NCBI GenBank assembly: GCA_003520105.1
Contig: DOVL01000101.1
Span: 7,842 to 14,980, forward strand
DNA from: Lachnospiraceae bacterium
GTDB taxonomy: Bacteria; Bacillota; Clostridia; Lachnospirales; Lachnospiraceae
DNA: 7,139 nt
Direction: 5' to 3'
The notes under the pieces are model-generated. The model saw only the letters and a program-made list of their open reading frames with translations, was not told where the DNA came from and did no database searches. Positions within the stretch are counted from its first letter, which is position 1. The number at the start of each line of letters is the position of its first letter. The position numbers and the translations under genes were made by a program. Of the stretch, positions 1 to 7,139 are shown one piece after another.

Positions 1-3000
1 CATCTCACCTACGACCTGTGCCTCACCGGTGGACCATATCTCGCCTACATTACGAATCTCATGTGCAGGAATACCCATCGTGAACTCCGCTTCCTTATAA
101 AGCTGTCCTCTCATATCAGCAGCTTTCATCTCTTTAAAGAGTTCCGTATCCGCAAAACGGCTCATGAGATAAATATCCCTCGACTGAGCAATCTCCAGCC
201 TGTCATCATCCGAGAAGAACGGATCCTGAAGAGCCCTGTTAATCTCAGCCTTCATATTCTCACGGCTGTCAACCTTCTTGAAATCAACAAGCTCAAATAT
301 CTTATGAATAAGAGTTCCTCTGCGGGCCGCAACCTTTCCTCTCTCCTCTTTTTCCTTTCTCTCCGCTGCCTTCTTTTCTGCTTCAATACTGTTTTCTGTA
401 TCATCGACTATTCCGTTATCGTTACCTCCGCCAGCCACTTCGCCATCACTATCGTTGGTCTGATCAATTCCACCCCCAACAAATGTTCCTTCAGAATAAG
501 CATCCGCCGCGCGGTATCTCTCGCTATCCTCATCCGCCGGCTCATTTAAGAGCTTCTTAATCTCGGTAACCGATATTTTCGCCTTGGTCTCTGTATCCGA
601 GCGATATTTGTAATTCTTCCCAAGGTCATACATCTCAGAGATTTCATCTACCCTCTCTCTGATATCCTTCGACCGGGATATCTCCTCCAGATTCATCATG
701 AAGGAATTATAATTTGAGAGTTTATCCTTATGAGCCTCTCTGGCAACACCTTTTATGTCGCCGAAGGTAACAGCTTTAACCTCAATATTTTTGCCACCAT
801 CCATGCTGAGTACAGGCTCGATCCAGTTGAGGTACGTCGACAGACTGCTCCTCGTCTTATAATCAAGAACACCGGTCTTAGTATAATACCTCTTATCAAC
901 ACCGGTCATGTAAAGCCTTTCTCGTGCCCTGGTCATGCCAACATAGAGCAGTCTCTGCTCCTCCTCAACCCTTCCGAGGAGAGTAAGCCTGATCATGGCA
1001 TTCATCATGAAGCTCTTACCATGCACCCTCCTCTTCGGATCGAGATAATTTACAGCTATATGATTGTCGCCATCGACAAATATCTCTTCCTGCTCATCAT
1101 TTCTGTTAAATTCATGTCCGAGCCCCACAAGAAATACAACCGGAAACTCCAGTCCCTTACTCTTGTGTATACTCATTATGGTCACTTTATCGTCACCTGC
1201 TGTATCGTCTCCGGCCTCCGCAAAATCAATATCATGAATTCTGCATTTATCGATATATCTCAGGAAGTTGAAAAGTCCGCTGAAGCTGCTCTTCTCGAAC
1301 TCATCGGCCTTCTGCATCAGCATTGACAGATTGGCCAGTCTCCTCTGTCCTGACGGCAGTGCGGCAACATAAATGTCGTAACCTGTCCGTTCCATGACCT
1401 TTCTTATCAGCATGGAAATACTCATATACTGCTGCTTTTCGGAAAGTTCATCCACCATATTGAAGAACGCTTTTAGTTTTGTAGCTATAATCATGTATTT
1501 CTCAGAATACTCAGGAGACTCACCCCCGGATTCCTTGTGTCCGGTTTTATTTCCTTCCCCGGCCTGAGCGTCCGGATCATCACCGTCCTTCTGCCCCTCA
1601 GCATACATCTCCACAAATCCAACACAGGCATCATAGAAGGTTCGATAATCACCGCTTCCCGCGATCATCATAAGATCACTGTTACCAAGTCCTCCTATCG
1701 GTGAATTAAGAACCGCCGTAAGAGGTATATCCTGCCGCCTGTTATCGATTATCCTCAGCATCGAGAGCATAGTCACCGTTTCAGCCGCATCAAAATATCC
1801 GCTGCTGTTATCGAGGCTGACCGATACACTCTTCCTTGCCAGAGCGTCCACATAATAATCCGCCCTTCGCAGGATACTTCTCGACAATATCACAATATCG
1901 GAAGGTCTGACTCTGCGCATACCCTCTTCCTTGGAATAAACCATGTAGTTTTCGTCGTTTAAAATATCATTAATCTTATCGGCAACAAGAGCCGCCTCGT
2001 AGTGATCGTTATCATATTCATCATCAGCGGCATTCGCCTTATCTTCCTTATCCTGAGGATTGGTTATGATCGTCAGCTCTGCCTTCACATCACCTGACGG
2101 ATCATATATTCCTGCGGCTCCGGCACCATATCTCAGTGCTGCATGCACATCATAATCGATACCGCCGATATCCTTCTTCATCAGATCATAAAATATCCTG
2201 TTAACCGCATCCAGAACAGGGCTTCGCGATCTGTAATTGGTATTCAGATCAATAACCATTCCGTTTCCTGACGACTCAGCATCTCCTGCACCATCACCGT
2301 CCGATCCCGGTTCTTTATATTTGCCAAAGCTGTTATATTTATCAACAAAAAGCTTCGGGCTGGCCTGTCTGAACTTGTAAATACTCTGCTTAACATCTCC
2401 TACCATGAAGATATTTACAGGCACATCATTCTTAAATCTGGCAATCGAGTTGATCATATCCTCCTGGATATAGCTGCTGTCCTGATACTCGTCAATATAT
2501 ATGTATTTGTATCTTCCTGACAGTGCTCCGGCCGCCTTCGAAGGAACGGCGTAGCCATGTTCGTCTCTCTTTATCCTGCCATCTTCCTGTTCCGTAAGTA
2601 TCTGCAGTGCAAAATGTGAGATGTCACCAAATTCATACTGCCTGAGTCTGTTCTTCTCAGCCATCACTCTTTCCAGAAAATCAAGGCTGAAATCAACCAT
2701 TATATCTATCCACTTTGCACCATTATCAAAGAGATCGGAAAGAACCGAATCTATCTCTGGCATCTTCTTCTTTTTATTGGCTGATACAAGCTTTGAGATA
2801 TCCCCAAGTTCACTATCACTTACTGAATAGGTTTTTCTGAGACTCGTGATATCCTCGTGATCATTTTTATCATTTCTCTTAAAATTTTTATTATTAAAGG
2901 CTTCGGAAAACTGTCTGTAGCTTCCGCCCTTCTCTCTGTCGGCCGCATCGCGTATACCATCCAGAATAGTACGATCTTCCTGAAGCTTTTTAGTCTGTCT

Positions 3001-3828
3001 TGCAATGTTTGCCGCCTCAGATACGTCTCCTTCTGCTTCAGCCTGCTCAAGGAGTTTCTCGGTAAGCTTTAATGCTGTTTCATTATTATTTATAACCGAT
3101 TCAACTCTGCCTTTGATGTCATCCATAAGCCGCTCAACCCACTTCATGGAATTAAAGCTTTTCTCTCTGTCTTCGCCCTCACGAATCCTGCTCTCTTCAA
3201 GCCAGACATTTGGCTCCGGCATAGTCTCGGCAACTCTGGTGATCCTGTAAAACACATTTTTCAGATCTTCATCATTGGTTTTATTAAAGAAAAGTCGCGC
3301 AAAAAGTGTAAAATTCTCAGCCTTAACTCTCTTTCCGTCCTTACCGCTGAAAAGCTCTTCAAACATCTCATCAAGGATATCATCCTTCACGAGTTTCATC
3401 ATATTTCCGTCAACGGTAGTAAAGGATGGATCGATACCTATCAGGTTGAAATTCTCCCTGACGACCTTTGCGGAGAAGCTGTCAAGCGTACAGATATCCG
3501 CCCTTCCAACAGCAATCTGCTGCTTCACAAGGTGATCGATCTTGGCCAGATCAGGATATTCCTTACGGCTCTCCTCATCCAGAAAGCTTCCGATCTCACG
3601 GTTTATCTTGTCCTTCATCTGTGCCGCAGCTGCTCTGGTAAAGGTCACGACAAGAAAATCATCAATATCGTTGACATATTCGCCGTCAACCTTATCAAGA
3701 AGGCTCTGTAAGATGCGCTCAACAAGAACAGCAGTCTTGCCTGAGCCGGCCGCTGCCGAAACAAGTATCTGACTACTTACATTTCTGCTGTCTATTACTT
3801 TTTTCTGTTCATCATTCCACTGTGTCAT
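1..3828 (-). CDS. addA: ATP-dependent helicase/nuclease subunit A (AddA), 3'-truncated by window edge
   Basis: AddA is the motor subunit of AddAB: a 3'-5' superfamily 1A (UvrD/RecB-like) helicase with a C-terminal nuclease, acting on DNA double-strand ends in the cytoplasm. Counting from the ATG at 3828, I see: a Q-motif-like start (WNDEQ, residues 4-8); Walker A AAAGSGKTA with K31; motif Ia TFTRAAAAQM near 62-71; TLDSF at 114-118; Walker B DEYQD at 446-450; motif III VGDVKQSIYKFRQ at 476-488; motif IV LNTNYRS at 528-534; motif V SIHKSKGLEFP at 886-896; motif VI LLYVGMTRARERL at 960-972. The nuclease begins at GTLIHKIFE (H1175) and continues to EAEFTMGIP, but the catalytic Asp and Asp-x-Lys motifs lie beyond base 1. 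The frame is open throughout, with no stop or frameshift. The start at 3828 is preferred because MTQWNDEQKKVI aligns with the usual AddA N-terminus and a GGGAGG lies upstream. An alternative ATG at 3852 would add MSGGSIRQ. It sits directly after an in-frame TAG, so no longer start exists. Identity is very sure; the start is less so. Confidence 0.96.
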   Translation of the reverse strand, partial: MTQWNDEQKKVIDSRNVSSQILVSAAAGSGKTAVLVERILQSLLDKVDGEYVNDIDDFLVVTFTRAAAAQMKDKINREIGSFLDEESRKEYPDLAKIDHLVKQQIAVGRADICTLDSFSAKVVRENFNLIGIDPSFTTVDGNMMKLVKDDILDEMFEELFSGKDGKRVKAENFTLFARLFFNKTNDEDLKNVFYRITRVAETMPEPNVWLEESRIREGEDREKSFNSMKWVERLMDDIKGRVESVINNNETALKLTEKLLEQAEAEGDVSEAANIARQTKKLQEDRTILDGIRDAADREKGGSYRQFSEAFNNKNFKRNDKNDHEDITSLRKTYSVSDSELGDISKLVSANKKKKMPEIDSVLSDLFDNGAKWIDIMVDFSLDFLERVMAEKNRLRQYEFGDISHFALQILTEQEDGRIKRDEHGYAVPSKAAGALSGRYKYIYIDEYQDSSYIQEDMINSIARFKNDVPVNIFMVGDVKQSIYKFRQASPKLFVDKYNSFGKYKEPGSDGDGAGDAESSGNGMVIDLNTNYRSRSPVLDAVNRIFYDLMKKDIGGIDYDVHAALRYGAGAAGIYDPSGDVKAELTIITNPQDKEDKANAADDEYDNDHYEAALVADKINDILNDENYMVYSKEEGMRRVRPSDIVILSRSILRRADYYVDALARKSVSVSLDNSSGYFDAAETVTMLSMLRIIDNRRQDIPLTAVLNSPIGGLGNSDLMMIAGSGDYRTFYDACVGFVEMYAEGQKDGDDPDAQAGEGNKTGHKESGGESPEYSEKYMIIATKLKAFFNMVDELSEKQQYMSISMLIRKVMERTGYDIYVAALPSGQRRLANLSMLMQKADEFEKSSFSGLFNFLRYIDKCRIHDIDFAEAGDDTAGDDKVTIMSIHKSKGLEFPVVFLVGLGHEFNRNDEQEEIFVDGDNHIAVNYLDPKRRVHGKSFMMNAMIRLTLLGRVEEEQRLLYVGMTRARERLYMTGVDKRYYTKTGVLDYKTRSSLSTYLNWIEPVLSMDGGKNIEVKAVTFGDIKGVAREAHKDKLSNYNSFMMNLEEISRSKDIRERVDEISEMYDLGKNYKYRSDTETKAKISVTEIKKLLNEPADEDSERYRAADAYSEGTFVGGGIDQTNDSDGEVAGGGNDNGIVDDTENSIEAEKKAAERKEKEERGKVAARRGTLIHKIFELVDFKKVDSRENMKAEINRALQDPFFSDDDRLEIAQSRDIYLMSRFADTELFKEMKAADMRGQLYKEAEFTMGIPAHEIRNVGEIWSTGEAQVVGEM

Positions 3829-3878
3829 CTGCCTTATCGAGCCTCCCGACATCTATTTACTATCTTCACTCAAACTGC
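3829..3878 (-). other. addB-addA junction, no terminator
   Basis: These 50 bases between the addB stop and the preferred addA start contain no inverted repeat followed by a T run and no recognisable promoter. This supports read-through transcription of addB and addA as one mRNA. An in-frame TAG abuts the alternative ATG at 3852 (TAGATG on the minus strand) and sets the upper limit of the addA frame. Confidence 0.7.
3842..3847 (-). promoter_or_regulatory. Probable Shine-Dalgarno for addA (GGGAGG)
   Basis: On the minus strand GGGAGG lies 13 bases before the ATG at 3828. The spacing is longer than ideal, but this is the only strong purine-rich match in the addB-addA junction. It falls inside the reading frame of the alternative ATG at 3852, which itself has only a weak GAGTGAAG far upstream. 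The site therefore favours the shorter start. A closer AAGG ends 3 bases before the 3828 ATG, which is too near to be a good site. Confidence 0.45.
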
Positions 3879-6800
3879 TCACTGTTCGCTTGCACCATTT
3901 TGCTCACCGGTGCTTTCGCCCCTGTATATGGCAGTTTGTGTTCTTATTTCTTCGAATGCATCCTCCTCGAAGTTTTGTGCCAAACGTTTCGCTCTGTTAT
4001 TTCTGTTTATCGGATCAAAACGGCAAACATCTTTAAAACCACAATAATCACAGGATGTATAGCTTCCGGACTTCACCGGATTCTTGGTTATATTACCCTT
4101 AAACATATTTCCCGTTATTTCTCTGATCTTCAGCTCGGTAAAGTCGGTAACCATCCTGAACTCATCTTCACTGAGTGCGACATGAACTCCCTTTATATCT
4201 CCTGCCTGCTTACCGTTAGTAGCTTTTACATAATACTCAATTGGCAATATCTCGCCAACGTTATTCTTTCTGTCCGGGTCACTTATTCCCCTCTCCTGAA
4301 GCTCCTGATATTCAGGCTCCGTAGTCGTTATACCCTTAAGTCTCAGATATTTCCGCTTCTCTTCCTCAATATTATCATCATTCAACTCATCAGTTCTCAA
4401 GATGTCCGGATCCTTAACAGGATAGTAATACATCCCGACCGGTATCACGTTCACCTTTCGTCCTGCTCTCTCATAATATGTCCTGACCTTCTCGATCATA
4501 ACGGCAAGATAAGCCGAAAGCTGCAGCTGCGTACCGTTAAGCAGCTTATTATATGAAAACTCCTTATCTCCGGTCTTGTAATCTATTATTCGTAAATATA
4601 CATTGTCCCCGCTCTCATATATATCAGCGCGGTCAATCTTACCCGTCAGTTTAAGCTTCTTTCCCTGCCCCGGTATCTCGATACCAGTGGTTTCAAGCTT
4701 ATCCCTCAGGTCAAATTTATCTTCATAATACCTCGGAGCCATTCTTCCGCCGCGTATATGAAAAGCAAGTGTGCGGATAGTCCGGTCACCAAGTGCATAA
4801 ATCTCGTTCATTATGAATCTGTCTCTGCCACCGGCGATGATCGTACCGTCTGCAGCAAGAAATTCATCCGATACCGTCCTGAACTGAGTATCGATAGCCT
4901 TTCTCATCTTTTGGCACAGATCATCATCACCGGTCTGGGTCCAGTTGAGATAGGTTTCCTGCGGCTCTTTCCTGTCCATCTCACGAAATACACCTTCAAG
5001 CGCTCCGTGAAGGATATTTCCGTATTTCAGTGAATCGATGCTGTCGCTGTCTCTCTGTCTCAGCTTCAGCATATAGTTCAGGAAGAAGCGGTACTCGCAT
5101 TCCGAATAATTCTCAAGCTTTGAAACAGACTGCACCATAAGTCTCGATGCGGCCGTATCAATAGCATCCTGTGACAGATGATCATCATCGGTTCTGTAGC
5201 CTGCCGCCTTGTCAACCATATTCTTCTTATCTCTGAACAGTGCATAAAGCACAGCTGCATCCTCATCCGAGAAGGTCTCTGCCTGATCCTCGAACACTGT
5301 ATTTCTGACCATTTCCGAGAAGAAATAGACATCAGTTTTCTCTGTTCCCTTAAAGCTTTCAGGCTTTCTCTTCTCAAATTCGAGTTTCGGGAAAATACTG
5401 CGGAGTCTCGACAATATATACGATCCTTCAAGCTCCTCACCGCCCATGCTCATCCTGCATTTGCTGATAATAAGTTCGTCAACCGGCTTCGTCATACAGA
5501 GATAGAGATAAAACTGTTCTATGTAGAGGCTCTTCTTCTCGTTCGGAGCAAGCTCCTTCCTGATACCAAGGCGGTCAAACAGAACCTCGATGGTATCTTT
5601 ATCTTTATCACTCAGGATCTTCGCAGGCTTGCCCGGCTTCGGTATTATGCCGTCGTTTGCATTTATAAGGAAGATCACCTTCACGTCAGAAACTCTGGTT
5701 CTTTCGATATCTCCCACCGTAACGCTGTCGATAACGGCAGGGATGGTACCGATCCTTATCTCACTGATTCCGGCCTTAAATATATCCGAGAACTCTCTCA
5801 GGCTTACCTTAACCTCGCCCAGCATATTTTCCATCATATCCAGGAAGAGTGACACTCGGTTAAAAAGCGATCTGTACGTTGCAGCCAGCGGAAAATCACC
5901 ATCCAGTTCAAGCTTTCCGGCAGCCTCTTCACTCTTCTCCTCAAAGCGGTTCTCTGCCATAAAACCTCTGACTGCATCTGTGTAATTCTTTACGGTCCTG
6001 TCGCCTCCCGTGAAGCTTTCGTGAACCGCTGCGATACTCTTCATTATCTGTTTTCTTGCAGCTTCTTCCGCTTCATATCTGTCGGTATTATTCTCAATAT
6101 ATGAAAAGCTTCTGTTCCATCTTCTGAAGCCCCTTAGATTCTTTGTGGCAGCATAATTCTCCAGAAGAGATATCTCCTCTCTTCCGGCGCCCTCAACCAC
6201 ACCTGTTTTGAGCAATGAGAAAAATGAATCAAAATCATAATTCTTCTCTTCACAGTTCAGAAGAAAAAGAATTGCTTCCGTGAAAGGACTGCTCCTAAGC
6301 TTTCTTGTATAATCCGGGAAGAAAGGAATATCATACATCTCAAATATCTTATCAAAACTTCCGGACATCTCTTCCAGATTTGGCGCAAGCACAGCTATAT
6401 CGCTGTAGCGATACCCTTCTTCTTTTATCTTCCTTCTTATCTCCTGGGCGATGCACGAAAGCTGCTCTTCCGGATCACGACACTCCCAGAGTCGGATGAA
6501 GTTTCCTCTTGTTTCTCCTTCTTCACCATCCGTCTTTTCTCTTCCGGCCTTTTTATCGCCTCCATTATTATCAGCCGTATAATAGCCGCCTTCATACGGT
6601 TTCACAGGGACACGGAACAATCTCTCTTCCAGAGTGTGGAGCATAGTTCCTTTATTATGCCTCTTATTATCAGTCATTAAAATAATATCTGCAGCCTCGC
6701 GTCTGTCTGCATCGGTCGTGTTTTCAGAAATATTTTTTACATTAACAGGCTTTCCATATTTCTCTGCCAGCGCACATATTTTCACATATGTTACGTAGGA

Positions 6801-7139
6801 CAGATAAAAAAGCTCATAGTCCTTCACATCCCTGCCGCTTCTGATGATCGAAGCATCCATGGTTATCGCGAAAGTCATTCTTTCCGCACGCTTCAGCAGT
6901 TCCTCGATCAGGCTGTACTGCGAAGGTGTATAGCCGGTAAAGCCGTCAAAGGCTATTACTGCATCATCAAGTATGCTGCACTTCTTATCGCCCAGCTTCT
7001 GCAGGAGATATGCAACCGTCTTCTCAGCCGGAATGACACCATCCTCTTCCTTCTCCAGTTTCTCCTCAAAGCCCTTATAGATAGCTGCCATATCGGAAAG
7101 CTTCTCGAAAAGGAACGGATTCTCACCGGTTTTCTCAAG
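3879..7139 (-). CDS. addB: ATP-dependent helicase/nuclease subunit B (AddB), 5'-truncated by window edge
   Basis: AddB is the partner of AddA. Its helicase-like half is catalytically degenerate and, in the studied Firmicutes enzymes, recognises Chi; its C-terminal nuclease cuts the 5'-ended strand. The visible part is 1086 residues. The frame is open to the right edge, so the Met codon at 7091 is internal and not the start. About 120 residues, including the usual P-loop, should be missing, judged by comparing the first cluster cysteine with Bacillus subtilis AddB. In fragment numbering: IAVLAPN near 250; the inactive-helicase signature INANDGIIP near 490; first cluster cysteine C681 in SECEYRFF; nuclease motif GNILHGALE (H711); GKIDR (D836); IDYKTG (D853, K855); QLQLSAYL (Q871, Y877); then CDYCGFKDVC, giving C1030, C1033 and C1039. 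This is the AddB/RecB-family 4Fe-4S pattern C-x348-C-x2-C-x5-C, so the nuclease and cluster look intact. An Asp/Glu/Gly/Lys-rich linker sits near 185-210. It stops with TGA at 3881-3879, shortly upstream of addA, as expected for a co-transcribed pair. Confidence 0.97.
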   Translation of the reverse strand, partial: LEKTGENPFLFEKLSDMAAIYKGFEEKLEKEEDGVIPAEKTVAYLLQKLGDKKCSILDDAVIAFDGFTGYTPSQYSLIEELLKRAERMTFAITMDASIIRSGRDVKDYELFYLSYVTYVKICALAEKYGKPVNVKNISENTTDADRREAADIILMTDNKRHNKGTMLHTLEERLFRVPVKPYEGGYYTADNNGGDKKAGREKTDGEEGETRGNFIRLWECRDPEEQLSCIAQEIRRKIKEEGYRYSDIAVLAPNLEEMSGSFDKIFEMYDIPFFPDYTRKLRSSPFTEAILFLLNCEEKNYDFDSFFSLLKTGVVEGAGREEISLLENYAATKNLRGFRRWNRSFSYIENNTDRYEAEEAARKQIMKSIAAVHESFTGGDRTVKNYTDAVRGFMAENRFEEKSEEAAGKLELDGDFPLAATYRSLFNRVSLFLDMMENMLGEVKVSLREFSDIFKAGISEIRIGTIPAVIDSVTVGDIERTRVSDVKVIFLINANDGIIPKPGKPAKILSDKDKDTIEVLFDRLGIRKELAPNEKKSLYIEQFYLYLCMTKPVDELIISKCRMSMGGEELEGSYILSRLRSIFPKLEFEKRKPESFKGTEKTDVYFFSEMVRNTVFEDQAETFSDEDAAVLYALFRDKKNMVDKAAGYRTDDDHLSQDAIDTAASRLMVQSVSKLENYSECEYRFFLNYMLKLRQRDSDSIDSLKYGNILHGALEGVFREMDRKEPQETYLNWTQTGDDDLCQKMRKAIDTQFRTVSDEFLAADGTIIAGGRDRFIMNEIYALGDRTIRTLAFHIRGGRMAPRYYEDKFDLRDKLETTGIEIPGQGKKLKLTGKIDRADIYESGDNVYLRIIDYKTGDKEFSYNKLLNGTQLQLSAYLAVMIEKVRTYYERAGRKVNVIPVGMYYYPVKDPDILRTDELNDDNIEEEKRKYLRLKGITTTEPEYQELQERGISDPDRKNNVGEILPIEYYVKATNGKQAGDIKGVHVALSEDEFRMVTDFTELKIREITGNMFKGNITKNPVKSGSYTSCDYCGFKDVCRFDPINRNNRAKRLAQNFEEDAFEEIRTQTAIYRGESTGEQNGASEQ

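Noticed and set aside
61..1326. Plus-strand open frames of 162 and 198 codons opposite the 3' part of addA
   Set aside because: They run in the mirror register of addA, whose motifs V, VI and nuclease start are intact on the minus strand. No independent coding signal is seen.
1..3852. The possibility that addA is a pseudogene, since no closed ORF can be called
   Set aside because: Every codon from 3852 down to 1 was read in frame and no stop was found. The missing stop is only due to the window ending.
3822..4556. A 244-codon open frame on the plus strand across the 3' end of addB
   Set aside because: It lies wholly antisense to the conserved AddB nuclease and Fe-S region plus the junction. 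Its translation is Ile/Leu/Ser/Cys-rich with no recognisable domain. It is best explained as a shadow of addB codon use.
5178..5852. A 224-codon open frame on the plus strand inside addB
   Set aside because: It is antisense to conserved AddB sequence and arises because TTA, CTA and TCA codons are scarce in the real gene. No family resemblance or ribosome site was seen.
3879..7091. Taking the Met codon at 7091 as the true addB start
   Set aside because: The frame continues upstream to the window edge with AddB-like sequence (GENPFLFEKLSDM), and the expected N-terminal P-loop region is absent. The Met is internal and the gene is cut by the edge.

Overview
The whole window is one piece of an addB-addA operon read on the minus strand. 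It encodes the two subunits of the AddAB (RexBA-type) helicase-nuclease, which processes double-strand DNA ends for RecA loading and recombinational repair. Both genes are cut by the window edges: addB lacks its 5' end at the right edge, and addA lacks its 3' end at the left edge. I read the addA frame codon by codon from its start to base 1. It has no internal stop, although no closed ORF can be called there because its stop codon lies outside the window.

Layout, in the direction of transcription (right to left): addB fragment 7139-3879 (1086 codons plus TGA); a short junction of 50 bases (or 26 if the longer addA start is used) with no terminator; addA 3828-1 (1276 codons, still open). More than 99% of the window is coding. 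I see no RNA gene, mobile element, CRISPR array, terminator or promoter.

The proteins fit together as a working complex. AddA carries an intact set of superfamily 1A helicase motifs (Walker A, Ia, DExxQD, III, IV, V, VI) and the first histidine motif of its C-terminal nuclease. AddB carries a complete RecB-type nuclease (His, Asp, Asp-x-Lys, Gln...Tyr) bracketed by the four cysteines of an iron-sulphur cluster. Both nuclease domains would be needed because each cuts one strand.

The organism is probably a Firmicute of the class Clostridia, most likely Lachnospiraceae (Butyrivibrio-like). This rests on the Firmicutes-type AddAB with addB before addA, base composition in the 40s % GC by eye, heavy use of ATA (Ile) and AGA/AGG (Arg), and acidic low-complexity linkers. 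The taxon is an inference, not something proven by the sequence. I found no previously undescribed system. The only mildly unusual points are lineage-specific hydrophilic linkers in both subunits and an ambiguous addA start.
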